DNA of 64,000 nt from Planctomycetota bacterium (GCA_002683135.1 NYSS01000152.1:25583-89582), one strand, 5' to 3'; shown: positions 34,701 through 43,497, counted from the first letter of the stretch. Notes: a model not told the origin generated them from the sequence alone. Numbers and translations: made by a program.

Positions 34701-35849
34701 ATGCCCAGCATGATCCCGGTGCGTGTTCTGCGCTGCATCACGCGGCTCAACGTGGGTGGTCCGACCCGTCACGTTTCCTTGCTTATGGAGGGGCTGGACA
34801 CGGAACGCTATGAGCAGCTGCTCGTTCATGGCACGGCCGGGATCGACGAGGGCGCGGGGAAGCTCTCAGTGCCGGGATCGTCCGTCCATGTCCCGGATCT
34901 CGTCCGCAGGATCGCACCGCTGCGGGATCGGCGCGCCCGGCGCGTGCTGGCCTCCCTGATCGCCGAGCAAAGCCCCCACATTGTCCACACGCACCAGGGG
35001 AAGGCGGGCGCGCTGGCCCGGATAGAGGCGGCGCGGGCGGGCACCAGGGCCATCGTTCACACCTACCATGGGCACACCTTCGAGGGGTACTTTGGAGCGT
35101 TGGTTGGTGCGGCGGTGCGGTGGGTTGAGCGCCGCGCCGCGCGGGCGTCGCATGCGCTGATCTGCCAATCGCCCTCTCAGGAGAGGGACGTGTTGCGCGT
35201 CCTCGGGACGGCCGCGGAGGGGCGTACGCGGATCATCCCCCCCGCGATCGACGTGGACGCGTTCTCGGGTGCCAGGTCTCGTCGGGCGGCTGCTCGTCGA
35301 GGCCTGGGGGTGGGCGCGGATACGCGGGTGATCCTGCTTCCTGCCCGACTCGTCTCCATCAAGCGGCCCATGCATGCGGTTGATGTCGTCGCGTCACTGG
35401 TCTCGCATATGGACGCCGTATTGGTGCTCGCGGGAGACGGCCCTCTGCGCCCCGAGGTGGCCGCGCGGGCCCGCGATCTCGGGTTAGCCGACCGGGTCCG
35501 CTTTCTGGGCTGGCGTGTGGATTTGCCTGATCTTTACGCCGCGGCGGATCTGGTGTTGCTGACCAGCGCGATGGAGGGGACGCCGCTGTGCTTGCTCGAA
35601 GCCATGGCGTCCGGGACGAGCGTCGCGGCGCCGGCCGTGGGTGGGGTAGGGGATCTGCTCGGGGACGATGGCGTGCTGCTCGATCCGCAGGCGACACCGC
35701 TCGAGTGGGCGGGAGCGCTTCGACCCGTCATCGAAGATCCAGACCCGGCACGAGCTGCGCGTGCCGCCGCGCGGGTCCGTGAATCGCACGCCCCAAGGCG
35801 CTTACTTGAGGAGATCGAGGCGCTGTACGGAGAGCTGTCGAGAGCGTGA
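34701..35849 (+). CDS. GT4 family glycosyltransferase
   Basis: A 382-residue GT-B glycosyltransferase. N-terminal RVLRCITRLNVGGPTRHVSLL is the acceptor-side glycine loop of GT4 enzymes; HIVHTHQGKAG and YHGHTFEG follow. In the C-terminal donor domain are RLVSIKRPMHAV, VLAGDGPLRPEV, VRFLGWRVDLPDLYAAADL, and the nucleotide-sugar ExxxxxxxE-like stretch AMEGTPLCLLEAMASGTSV. It transfers a sugar from a nucleotide donor to a lipid or polysaccharide acceptor. Divergent from recD2 by 44 bases. Donor and acceptor unknown. Confidence 0.88.
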   Translation: MPSMIPVRVLRCITRLNVGGPTRHVSLLMEGLDTERYEQLLVHGTAGIDEGAGKLSVPGSSVHVPDLVRRIAPLRDRRARRVLASLIAEQSPHIVHTHQGKAGALARIEAARAGTRAIVHTYHGHTFEGYFGALVGAAVRWVERRAARASHALICQSPSQERDVLRVLGTAAEGRTRIIPPAIDVDAFSGARSRRAAARRGLGVGADTRVILLPARLVSIKRPMHAVDVVASLVSHMDAVLVLAGDGPLRPEVAARARDLGLADRVRFLGWRVDLPDLYAAADLVLLTSAMEGTPLCLLEAMASGTSVAAPAVGGVGDLLGDDGVLLDPQATPLEWAGALRPVIEDPDPARAARAAARVRESHAPRRLLEEIEALYGELSRA

Positions 35850-36272
35850 TCAGTCCGCGGGCGCGGAACTCTCGCGTAGCGAGTCGGAGAGGAAGTTGCG
35901 GATCTGTTCCTGCGCCCCCGCGTCCTCCCAGCCGACCCACCAAAACTCGATCCCCACGTCGGTGCCTCCGTCGACGGGTTGCGTCCACACAGCCTTGCCG
36001 AGGGCGATGACGGATGTCGGCATTTGGGGGAGCCGGATTGTCAGCGCGAGGAGCTGCCCGGTGCCCGGGTTTTCGTCCATGCGCACGCAGACGCCGCCGC
36101 CGGAGATGTTCTGTAGCAGCCCCTCAGAACTCTGCCGCATCTTGTGGAAGCGTTGGTCGTCTCCGACCGAGCTGAAACCCACAATGCAGCGCGAGGAGAC
36201 CCGCGGAAATTCCCTTTGCTCCTTGCCCATGGTTGTCCCCGAACTCTCAGACTGCTTGTTCAGATTTTCCAA
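35850..36272 (-). CDS. PilZ domain protein (c-di-GMP receptor)
   Basis: A 140-residue single-domain protein. The two c-di-GMP contact motifs are visible: RVSSR (Arg24 and Arg28, RxxxR) and NISGGGVCV (NxSxxG). It should bind cyclic di-GMP; the GGDEF protein at 53.0-54.5 kb is a possible source. The start is either TTG 36272, with GAGGAG at ideal distance, or ATG 36230, with GGGGAC; the former is used here. It ends directly at the stop of the convergent glycosyltransferase. What it controls is not visible. Confidence 0.82.
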   Translation of the reverse strand: MENLNKQSESSGTTMGKEQREFPRVSSRCIVGFSSVGDDQRFHKMRQSSEGLLQNISGGGVCVRMDENPGTGQLLALTIRLPQMPTSVIALGKAVWTQPVDGGTDVGIEFWWVGWEDAGAQEQIRNFLSDSLRESSAPAD

Positions 36273-36632
36273 TGTGGCTCCTCGCGGGATCGTGAACCGA
36301 GCACGATTCTTGCCCTATCGGCATGAAGAGGTGCGCCACTTGATATTTTTAGCGTCGCGGCATGTGTCGGAAGCGCCGCTTCCGATCGCATAACCCTCCA
36401 GGTCGTGTCGCACGGCGGCCATGGCCCATTCGCTGCTCCCCAACCGGTCCGCTCCTCCGGAGTCCCTCGGGACTGGCGAGACGGGCCAGCGGAGAGGGCC
36501 CGAACGCCGCCGTCGGGGTGTGGTCCTTAGCTGCCTGATCCTGCCGTCGGCGAAAACGACCGCCCATGTGCAGGGATCATACGGGATGCTGGCTGGCTTG
36601 ACCGGAGGGGCGCTCAGGCGTGGAATGCGCCC
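36273..36632. other. 360-base intergenic region between pilZ and the antiporter
   Basis: No gene is supported. An AT-rich patch (TTGATATTTTTAG, about 36340-36352) stands out from the GC-rich surroundings and may belong to the pilZ promoter. A TCATAC stretch lies about 50 bases upstream of the antiporter start. No hairpin or repeat of note was seen. Confidence 0.4.
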
Positions 36633-38606
36633 ATGCATCGACGCCGCTTGTTTGGGATCGCCCTCGTCCTCCTCCTCGCTTCCGGGGCCGCTGTAGCCCC
36701 GATGCTCCAGGCCGATACCTCCTACGCGCTCGTGTGGTTGGACGACGATGGGGAGCCCAGGCCGGATTTTGTCCTGACGAAAGGCGCCCGCTATCGCCGA
36801 CTTGCGCTGCGGTGCATGGACGAGGGCCAGGTCGACACGTCCTTTTCCGAGACCGCGTCCGTCTCCGGGTTCGCGGATGACGAGGACGCGCAGATCGCCA
36901 ATGTCACGTTCCTCAGCGGCTACGCCGTACTCCCGCCCTGCCATGTGACGGGGGATCCCATGGTCGACGGCAAGGCGGTCGCCACGCGCAGCGTCGCGGG
37001 CTTTTGGTCCATCGCAGCCCCACTGGTCGCGATCTTGCTGGCGATCTACCTGAGGGAGGTCTTGCTTTCGTTGCTCGTCGGCGTGTGGGTGGGCGTCGTG
37101 GCGATGGAGGGCTCCCTGATCAGCGGGACCATGCGCACATTCGATCGGCACCTTATCGGTGCCATCGCCAACAGCGATCACGTGAAGATCCTGGTCTTCT
37201 CGTGTCTGTTAGGGGCGCTCGTCGCCATGATCTCTCGCATGGGGGGCGTCCGGGCTATCGTCGAGTCGCTGGCGCGAAAGGGCAGCACCCGCATGGGTGC
37301 TCAGCTGATCACGTGGGTGTCCGGGACGCTGATCTTCTTCGATGATTACGCGAACGCCCTGCTGGTCGGCAACACCATGCGGCCGGTGACGGACAGCTAT
37401 CGGGTCAGCCGGGAGAAGCTCGCTTATCTGGTCGACTCGACGTCAGCGCCCGTCGCCTGCATCGCGCCGGTGTCGACGTGGATCGCCACGGAGATCGGGT
37501 ACATCGATCAGTGGTTGAAGGGATACGTCGACCAGGGGGGCACGTTTGCCGGGTACGACAGGGACGGCGCCTACGACATATTCTTGGACTCCATCCCGTA
37601 CAACTTCTATCCGATCCTGACGCTGGCGTTTGGGTTGATGATTGTCCTCCGCAAGCGTGACTTCGGGATGATGGCCAGGGCGGAGAGGCGCGCCGCGCAG
37701 GAGGGCAAGCTCATCGCCGACGGCGCGACTCCGCTCACGTCGAGCGAGATGGACGGGGCGCAACCGGTCGATCCCACGCGCCTGAGGTGGTGGAACGGGG
37801 CGGTCCCCATTCTCGTCCTGGTGTCGACGGTGCTGTTCGGGCTGTACTGGGACGGCATCGCTTCCGTGGAGAATCCGGAGTCCTTGGGGACGTTCGAGCG
37901 CATCCGCGATGCGTTCGGGAACGCCAACTCATACAACGTGTTGCTGTGGGGGAGCGCGGCGGGCCTCTTGTCCGCTTGGGTGTTGTCGCTCGGTCAGCGC
38001 CTGCTCACGGTCAAGGATGCCAGCGAGACCACCCTGCGCGGGATCAAGGCCATGATGACCGCGTGCCTGGTGCTCATCATGGCGTGGACCCTGGCCGATC
38101 TGTGTTCGGCGATGAACACCGCCGGTTGGCTCATCGAGCAGGTCACGTTCTCATTCACGATGTTGCCTGGCATCGTCTTCGTCCTCGCGGCGGTGGTTGG
38201 CTTCAGCACCGGATCATCGTGGAGCACGATGGCCATCCTCGTGCCGCTGGCCATGAGCTACGCGGCAGAGCTTGGTGTGGCTGAGGGGGCCGATGTGGCG
38301 GCGCTGCAGGCGGTGCTGCTGGCGAGCATTGGCGGTGTCCTGGCGGGCTCGGTCTTTGGGGATCATTGCTCACCGATCTCGGATACCACGGTCATGAGCT
38401 CCATGGCGGCAGGGTGCGACCACATGGATCATGTGAAGACCCAGATGCCCTATGCCCTGGTCGTCGGCGCCGTTGCCCTGCTTTGTGGGTACATTCCCGC
38501 CGGATTCGGGGTCGGTCCCTGGGTGCTTCTGTTGGTGTCCTGCGTCCTTCTCTTCGTGATTTTGGGTTTTGTCGGACGCCCCACGGAAAACACGCGTCAA
38601 GCCTGA
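36633..38606 (+). CDS. NhaC-family Na+/H+ antiporter with exported N-terminal extension
   Basis: A 657-residue membrane protein. Residues 1-27 are a signal-anchor (RRLFGIALVLLLASGAAVAPM), followed by about 90 exported residues (to RSVAGFWSIA) with no recognised fold. The rest has about eleven TM helices in the NhaC pattern: SIAAPLVAILLAIYLREVLLSLLVGVW, TWVSGTLIFFDDYANALLVGNTMRPV, APVACIAPVSTWIATEIG, VGFSTGSSWSTMAILVP, LAGSVFGDHCSPISDTTVMSS. The Asp and Ser residues in FDDYAN and GDHCSPISD are those conserved in the family. It would exchange Na+ (or a related cation) for protons; some relatives exchange organic acids. Confidence 0.85.
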   Translation: MHRRRLFGIALVLLLASGAAVAPMLQADTSYALVWLDDDGEPRPDFVLTKGARYRRLALRCMDEGQVDTSFSETASVSGFADDEDAQIANVTFLSGYAVLPPCHVTGDPMVDGKAVATRSVAGFWSIAAPLVAILLAIYLREVLLSLLVGVWVGVVAMEGSLISGTMRTFDRHLIGAIANSDHVKILVFSCLLGALVAMISRMGGVRAIVESLARKGSTRMGAQLITWVSGTLIFFDDYANALLVGNTMRPVTDSYRVSREKLAYLVDSTSAPVACIAPVSTWIATEIGYIDQWLKGYVDQGGTFAGYDRDGAYDIFLDSIPYNFYPILTLAFGLMIVLRKRDFGMMARAERRAAQEGKLIADGATPLTSSEMDGAQPVDPTRLRWWNGAVPILVLVSTVLFGLYWDGIASVENPESLGTFERIRDAFGNANSYNVLLWGSAAGLLSAWVLSLGQRLLTVKDASETTLRGIKAMMTACLVLIMAWTLADLCSAMNTAGWLIEQVTFSFTMLPGIVFVLAAVVGFSTGSSWSTMAILVPLAMSYAAELGVAEGADVAALQAVLLASIGGVLAGSVFGDHCSPISDTTVMSSMAAGCDHMDHVKTQMPYALVVGAVALLCGYIPAGFGVGPWVLLLVSCVLLFVILGFVGRPTENTRQA

Positions 38607-38610
38607 ACTC

Positions 38611-38638
38611 TTTACCTGCAAGAAGCTTAGGGTATCCT
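38611..38638 (+). promoter_or_regulatory. Possible promoter of the 941-residue surface protein
   Basis: TTTACC (38611-38616) and TATCCT (38633-38638) separated by 16 bases. The predicted start, near 38645, gives a leader of about 140 bases before GTG 38788, which contains a short reading frame (38696-38791). Moderate consensus match only. Confidence 0.3.
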
Positions 38639-38695
38639 TCTGGGTTCGATGACTGGCTCAGCAGGAGCAACATCCCATTTGGGGGAAGAGTCGCC

Positions 38696-38791
38696 ATGGG
38701 TCCGACGTCGAAGGGTTACTGGCTGGTTTCGGGCCCGGGGTCCGTGGCCCTCGCACAGTCCGTCAGGGAAGGTTTGGGAGTCTCGCTGTGA
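38696..38791 (+). CDS. Possible 31-residue upstream peptide coupled to the surface protein
   Basis: ATG 38696 follows GGGGGAAGAG with good spacing and the frame (MGPTSKGYWLVSGPGSVALA...) ends in TGA overlapping the GTG start of the next gene as GTGA. Codon usage is GC-rich at third positions, like real genes here. No homologue is recognised. It may be a leader peptide providing translational coupling, or chance. Confidence 0.35.
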   Translation: MGPTSKGYWLVSGPGSVALAQSVREGLGVSL

Positions 38792-41613
38792 ATCGTATTG
38801 GCTCAATTTCGATCGTCGTGGTGGTGCTCGTCATCGTGGCTATTGCCATCGCGGGCTGGTATTTGCTGAGAGATGCGGATGCCGTAGATGGCCCTCCGGT
38901 CGCCCCCCCAGCGGCTTCCGATGCGAATTCCGGGCAGTCGGGGGCTTCGGATGGCCGGAGCGTCTTGGCGGTTGGCAACGCGGTCGCGACCAGCAACTCC
39001 CAAGGCACGCCCCCCCCAGCCATCGCTCCGACATTGGCGGGCGGCCAGGGCAATCCGACCGAGCTCCGTGGCACGGTTCAGGACGAGCATGGCAACCGGA
39101 TCAAGGATGCGACGATCCAGATCATCCACTACGACTTCGATCAGGACCCGACCAAGCGCATCCACGACCGCTTCCTACGTCGTGTCATCCAAGAGACGGC
39201 AACGGATGAAGATGGCACCTGGAAGATCGAGAAGCTGACCCCTAGCAACAAGCACTACATCTCCGGCTCCGCGCCCGGTTACCTGGAGCAGATCAAGGAC
39301 AACGTTCAGGTCGGGCTGATCGTCAACTTTACGCTGCGCAAGGGCGCCCGCGTTGAGGGCTATATCGTCGACGTCGACTCCGGCAAGCCTGTGGAGGGGG
39401 CGAAGGTGCGTGGCTGGTACAAGACCGGCGCCCACGTTCGCAACGTAGGCACGGCCTACCGCTGGCAGGAGACCCGGGTCACCAAGGCTGATGGGGCATT
39501 CGTCTTTGATGGCGCTCCCGTCGCCAAGGTCAAGTGGATGCTGTACCACTCGGAGTACGAGGACTACGTGGAGGATGTGGCCGTATCCGCGGGGGTCGCC
39601 AATCGTCTCACGTTCAAGATGCAGCGCGGGGTGGCTATCGAGGGGGTCGTCAAGAACAAGCTGCGGGACACTCCGATCGAAGGGGTGGACGTCCATGTGA
39701 CGGATGTCCTGGTTCCTAAGTTCGCGACGAAGACGGACGAGAACGGACGCTTTCGCGTGACTGGATTGAAGCCGGGCGCGCAGATCTTCACGTTCAATGC
39801 TGGGGGATTCACCGCGGCTCGTAGCCCGACACAGATCGGGGTTGGCGACAATTACGATCCGAAACAGAACAACCTGTTCGAGTTCTATCTCGATCCAACG
39901 GGTACGGCCGCCGGGGTCATCTATGACCCGGATGGGCGTCCGATCGAGAACGCCCGCGTCTTTGTCGCGCGGCGCAACCCGCTCATGAACCAGGTCCGTG
40001 CCCAGTCCGAATTCCGCACCAAGGCCGATGGTCAATTCCTCGTTGCCGACCTCGGCACGGATGCTGATCACCTCATCGTTGCCCATCGCGATGGCTTTGG
40101 CATAGGGGTGTCCGAGCCCTTCCGCGTGGGCCCGGAAGAGCTCCGCGACAACGTCGTCGTGCGCCTCAATCGGGGCGGCGCGATCAGTGGCGTGGTCCGG
40201 GACGAAAATGACATCGCAGTCGGAGGCGTCCGCATCGAGGTGGCCATTCCGCCGTTCGCTGACGCCTGGTTCCCCCCGGGATTCGACCTTGGTCAGCAGT
40301 CCTCGAAGACCATTGTGACGGACCAGGCAGGTCGCTACGCGCTGGACGGGCTCTGGAAGGGGTCGTTCACTTTCAATCTGACGCACGAGCTCCACGTCGC
40401 CATCGAAGATCAACGCGTGGCGTTGAAAGAAACGGAAGAGCATCTCCAGCAGGACTTCCGCATGCAGATCGGTCGCTTCCTTGCCGGGACGTGCATGGAC
40501 CAGGGGGGAGGGCCTGCGGAAGGGTCGTTCGTCTCGGTCACTCGACCGTTCGCGAAGAAAGTCGAGGCCCGCGCTACCGTTGACAAGGATGGCAACTGGC
40601 GCATCGATGGCCTGGTGAAGGGGACCTACAACGTCCAGGCGCGCAAGGAGGGCTTTACGTCCGAGATGATGAGCGAGGTCCCCGCCGACACGGATAACTT
40701 GCATTTCCGGTTGCGGGAAAACGGCGTGTTGATCGGGTCCGTTGCCGGGCCGAAGGGTGAGCCGGTCAAGCGGTTCATGATCGCGCTCCGGCCTCAGGAC
40801 GATGGGTCGATGAAGTCTCTTCAGTGGTCGATGGGCAACGCCAAGCCCGCGCGATCATTTGGGGACCCGGGGGGGAACTTCCACTATCCGGCCCTGCAGC
40901 CCGGAGACTACATTGTCACCGTTCGCTGCACTGATTATCCCGACCTGGTGCTCAGGAACGTCCACGTCCCGTCCGGGGGTGCCGGCAACGTGAACGCAAC
41001 CATGCGTGGCGGCGGCGCCCTGACGGGAACTGTTCGCGACCCGAGCGGCACCCCGATCGTCGATGCCGTCGTCACGGTGAATCGTCGGCATGATCGGAGC
41101 AATCGAGAGGCAGTCGTCGCGCAAAAGGCGGCAGCGTCGAGTTTCGAGAGCCCACAGGCCGAGGCCGGAGAGGCCAAGAACAGTGCCCGGCCCGGCCCGG
41201 ACGGGACGTATCGGATCAAGGGAATAGCGCCGGGTCAGTACTCCGTCACGGTGACCAGCACGCGATACGTCGGGTCGGATCCGGAGACGATTACGATGGC
41301 CGAAGGGCAGGAGATTCGTCATGACCTAACCCTGTCGCTGTCCGGTGAGCTGACCATTACGATCACGGACGATTTCGGCGATCCTGTCGTGGGGGCAGCT
41401 TTGATGATCCGTGACGATTCGGGGCGTAAGCCCATGAGCGTGCGGGGTGGACCGCGCACGGACAACCTCGGGCTTGTCACCTTTACCGGGATACCGAGCG
41501 GCACTTTCAAGCTGTCGGTGACCCGGAGCGGTTACATCGCGAAGGAGTCCAACTTGACGATGCCACCAGGTGGGCAGCTCAGTCAGGCGTTCCAACTCGA
41601 ACGCATTCGCTGA
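38788..41613 (+). CDS. Membrane-anchored protein of repeated carboxypeptidase-regulatory-like domains
   Basis: A 941-residue protein starting at GTG 38788 after GGTTTGGGAG. Residues 6-27 are a TM anchor (ISIVVVVLVIVAIAIAGWYLL); then a Pro/Ala/Ser-rich linker and about eight transthyretin-like beta domains of 80-100 residues. Repeated patterns are LRGTVQDEHGNRIKDATI, GVIYDPDGRPIENARVFV, ISGVVRDENDIAVGGVRIEV, LTGTVRDPSGTPIVDAVVTV, each followed by 'T-D/K-A-D/N-G-x-F/W-x-I/V-x-G-L'. Such CarboxypepD_reg arrays are usually structural. The N-in anchor predicts a large periplasmic or surface part. No protease domain is present. Confidence 0.82.
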   Translation: MNRIGSISIVVVVLVIVAIAIAGWYLLRDADAVDGPPVAPPAASDANSGQSGASDGRSVLAVGNAVATSNSQGTPPPAIAPTLAGGQGNPTELRGTVQDEHGNRIKDATIQIIHYDFDQDPTKRIHDRFLRRVIQETATDEDGTWKIEKLTPSNKHYISGSAPGYLEQIKDNVQVGLIVNFTLRKGARVEGYIVDVDSGKPVEGAKVRGWYKTGAHVRNVGTAYRWQETRVTKADGAFVFDGAPVAKVKWMLYHSEYEDYVEDVAVSAGVANRLTFKMQRGVAIEGVVKNKLRDTPIEGVDVHVTDVLVPKFATKTDENGRFRVTGLKPGAQIFTFNAGGFTAARSPTQIGVGDNYDPKQNNLFEFYLDPTGTAAGVIYDPDGRPIENARVFVARRNPLMNQVRAQSEFRTKADGQFLVADLGTDADHLIVAHRDGFGIGVSEPFRVGPEELRDNVVVRLNRGGAISGVVRDENDIAVGGVRIEVAIPPFADAWFPPGFDLGQQSSKTIVTDQAGRYALDGLWKGSFTFNLTHELHVAIEDQRVALKETEEHLQQDFRMQIGRFLAGTCMDQGGGPAEGSFVSVTRPFAKKVEARATVDKDGNWRIDGLVKGTYNVQARKEGFTSEMMSEVPADTDNLHFRLRENGVLIGSVAGPKGEPVKRFMIALRPQDDGSMKSLQWSMGNAKPARSFGDPGGNFHYPALQPGDYIVTVRCTDYPDLVLRNVHVPSGGAGNVNATMRGGGALTGTVRDPSGTPIVDAVVTVNRRHDRSNREAVVAQKAAASSFESPQAEAGEAKNSARPGPDGTYRIKGIAPGQYSVTVTSTRYVGSDPETITMAEGQEIRHDLTLSLSGELTITITDDFGDPVVGAALMIRDDSGRKPMSVRGGPRTDNLGLVTFTGIPSGTFKLSVTRSGYIAKESNLTMPPGGQLSQAFQLERIR

Positions 41614-41703
41614 CGGGGATCGGCAGGTCTTACACGAGCCCGGGCGTCGTCATGGCGCGCGGGCTCGTTGCGTAGGCCCGTTGCTCGCCGCTTGCGGTTG
41701 AGC

Positions 41704-41743
41704 AAAAAAGTGGGGCCCGACGAACCGAAGTTCGTCGGGCCCC
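41704..41743 (-). terminator. Intrinsic terminator for minus-strand transcription
   Basis: Arms GGGGCCCGACGAAC (41712-41725) and GTTCGTCGGGCCCC (41730-41743) pair perfectly across a CGAA loop. On the minus strand the stem is followed after two bases by six T residues (AAAAAA at 41704-41709 on plus). On the plus strand there is no T-run, so it mainly ends leftward transcription. No annotated minus-strand gene lies within 600 bases upstream of it. Confidence 0.75.
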
Positions 41744-42061
41744 ATTGAAAGATAGAACCCTGAGCCAGAGAGGGCGGTTGGGGAGGGAAAATTCTCGTGA
41801 ACCCAGAGTCCTATTCTTGTCTGATCGCCCCAGAATGAGTCGCAACCCATCCCGGGGAACCGCGATGCTAACAGATGCGCTGCGGTGTGTGGGGAAAAGA
41901 GGAACCAGGCACCCAAGGCGTGCTTGTGTCGAGACTTACCGTCACGGTCGGGTCTCGCTCTGCGGTGATGTCCAGCTGGCGTTGCACCCTTCTCAACAGG
42001 TGGTTGAGGAGCACTGGAGAGCGCCTCCGGGCCTATGTTTGCCGGTCGAAGATAAAGCGAA

Positions 42062-42087
42062 GGGGCGCGTCTTTCAGGACGCGCCCC
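42062..42087 (-). terminator. GC-rich hairpin, possible terminator of the Sua5-phosphatase gene
   Basis: GGGGCGCGTC (42062-42071), loop TTTCAG, GACGCGCCCC (42078-42087), a perfect 10-bp stem. On the minus strand it is followed by TTCGCTTTATCTTC, moderately T-rich; on plus by GTTGGAAG. It is 270 bases beyond the stop of the minus-strand fusion gene. Assignment as terminator is tentative. Confidence 0.4.
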
Positions 42088-42143
42088 GTTGGAAGTGTTG
42101 CCAAGGAGAACTGCTGTGTGGACTAGGAGAAGAGGGAAAAAAG

Positions 42144-42206
42144 ATGGATTATCAGAGCTTTACGTGCTGGAACACAACCTCGGCAACCTTTGACTTCTAT
42201 CAGTAG
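42144..42206 (+). CDS. Possible 20-residue peptide (uncertain)
   Basis: ATG 42144 to TAG encodes MDYQSFTCWNTTSATFDFYQ, preceded by AGGAGAAGAGGGAAAAAAG. Aromatic-rich and with lower GC codons than its neighbours. An overlapping 25-codon frame (GTG 42116, with AAGGAG before it) competes for the same bases. Either may be chance; no homologue is recognised. Confidence 0.2.
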   Translation: MDYQSFTCWNTTSATFDFYQ

Positions 42207-42357
42207 TACGGACCTTCTACGGGTTTCTTTGCGGCCATCTCCGCAGTCTTCCGGATTGGCCCCAGGCTTTCCCAAACCCACTGCGCGTTGACGTTTGCGG
42301 CCGATTTGTCGGAGATTTGGCCGTGGCCGCGAGATTAGACCCGATTGGCGAGTCGAG

Positions 42358-43407
42358 TCAAGGCAACTGTGTGCCCAGGAGGGCTTCCAGGCGTTGGCGG
42401 GCAAGCTCCTGCAGCTGCTCAAGGCATGCGGTGTAGACCGCCAGACCGCCGCCGATCGGGTCTGACACGGCGCCACCGTCAGGGTCCAGCAGGTGGGCGC
42501 GCGGGGCGGTTTCCGGGGTGAGTTCGCGGATCGCCGTGAGGTGAGATGGGGTCATGACCCAGACGCGATCGACGGTGGCGGCGAGGTCGCTGGTCCAGGG
42601 TTGGGAGCGATGGTCGGGGACCGGTATCCCCGCGGCGACGAGCGCATCTGCTGCGCTGTCCGTCATTCTGGCGCCATCCGACGCCGCGATCCCGGCCGAC
42701 ACGACCCTGAAGCCCGGTCGATCCGCCAAGAAATATCGGAGGGCAGCCGCTGCCATCGGACTGCGGCAGGTGTTTCCCGTGCAGACGAGGGCGATGGTGT
42801 ATTTCCCCTCATCCATGATTTCGGCTGCTGAGATTCCACCGACGCGGAGGACCTCCCCGGGGCCGACGGCGGGGATGCGAACGATGGTTGAAGGAAGTCC
42901 AAGACGCGCTGGTCCAGCCTCGACGACGAGGTCGACCTGTTCGCCCAGCCTGGCAGCCGCAGTTCGGCCGTCCTGGGCCGGGGGCTCGCCGGTTAGATTC
43001 GCGGAGGTGCCGTGAATAGGACCTGATGCGGCGGCGAGGACGGCCTGGGTGAACGGCTGGTCTGGAACCCGCAGCGCGACGCCGACGTCTGGACCTATGA
43101 CGAGGGTCAGCGGACCAGGCCAGAATCGATCCATGAGGCGGGATGCGGGGCCGGTGATCTCGTTCGTGAATATGGCGACAGCGTCACGATCGGGGATCAA
43201 GAACGGGAGCGGACTCTCGCGAGGGCGGCCCTTTGCGGCATACACGCGTTCGACCACCTCGTCGTTGCCGGCGCGGCAGCACAGGCCGTAGACGGTCTCT
43301 GTGGGCAGGACGACGAGGCCTCCGTCGTCGAGGACTCGGGCGACCCTCTCGATGACGGGGATCGGAGGGGCCACGCCTTCCTGGATCTCGATGATTTCTG
43401 CGTTCAC
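42358..43407 (-). CDS. Fusion: threonylcarbamoyl-AMP synthase (Sua5/YwlC) and YwlE-type arginine phosphatase
   Basis: A 349-residue two-domain protein. Residues 1-200 are a YrdC/Sua5 domain making threonylcarbamoyl-AMP for tRNA t6A37: LVVLPTETVYGL, AAKGRPRESPLPFLI, FWPGPLTLVI, and the IHGTSANLTGEPP region. Residues 203-349 are a low-molecular-weight phosphatase with the P-loop CTGNTCRSP (Cys209, Arg215) and the DPD/DP general acid (LLDPDGGAVSDPIGG). The Thr at 213 equals Thr11 of Bacillus YwlE, which selects phosphoarginine; classical tyrosine phosphatases have Ile there. In Bacillus ywlC and ywlE are near neighbours; here they are one chain. Confidence 0.9.
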   Translation of the reverse strand: MNAEIIEIQEGVAPPIPVIERVARVLDDGGLVVLPTETVYGLCCRAGNDEVVERVYAAKGRPRESPLPFLIPDRDAVAIFTNEITGPASRLMDRFWPGPLTLVIGPDVGVALRVPDQPFTQAVLAAASGPIHGTSANLTGEPPAQDGRTAAARLGEQVDLVVEAGPARLGLPSTIVRIPAVGPGEVLRVGGISAAEIMDEGKYTIALVCTGNTCRSPMAAAALRYFLADRPGFRVVSAGIAASDGARMTDSAADALVAAGIPVPDHRSQPWTSDLAATVDRVWVMTPSHLTAIRELTPETAPRAHLLDPDGGAVSDPIGGGLAVYTACLEQLQELARQRLEALLGTQLP

Positions 43408-43497
43408 GGTGTCGGTTGGGACCTTAGCTTGATCCCATTAGCCCGGCCTGCTATTTCTGCGAGGCCTCTAAGATCCTCGGATGCAAGGGTTTGAGTC

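Larger units (their letters stand above)
41614..42357. other. 744-base non-coding stretch with two strong hairpins
   Basis: No conserved gene is seen. It contains a perfect 14-bp terminator hairpin facing the minus strand (41704-41743), a second 10-bp GC hairpin (42062-42087), a weak dyad ATTCT/AGAAT around 41813-41836, and two Shine-Dalgarno-like boxes (AAGGAG 42102-42107, AGGAGAAGAGGG near 42125-42136) before very short plus-strand frames. Base composition is less GC-rich at 42120-42210 than in the genes. A minus-strand RNA gene between the hairpins is possible. Confidence 0.5.

Noticed and set aside
41650..41916. Minus-strand 88-codon frame across the terminator
   Set aside because: It runs through the perfect hairpin, which would be an odd coding sequence, and shows no recognisable pattern.
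43420..43440. tRNA-like TTC-GA-TC segments
   Set aside because: No cloverleaf could be completed around these; no tRNA gene was found in the window.
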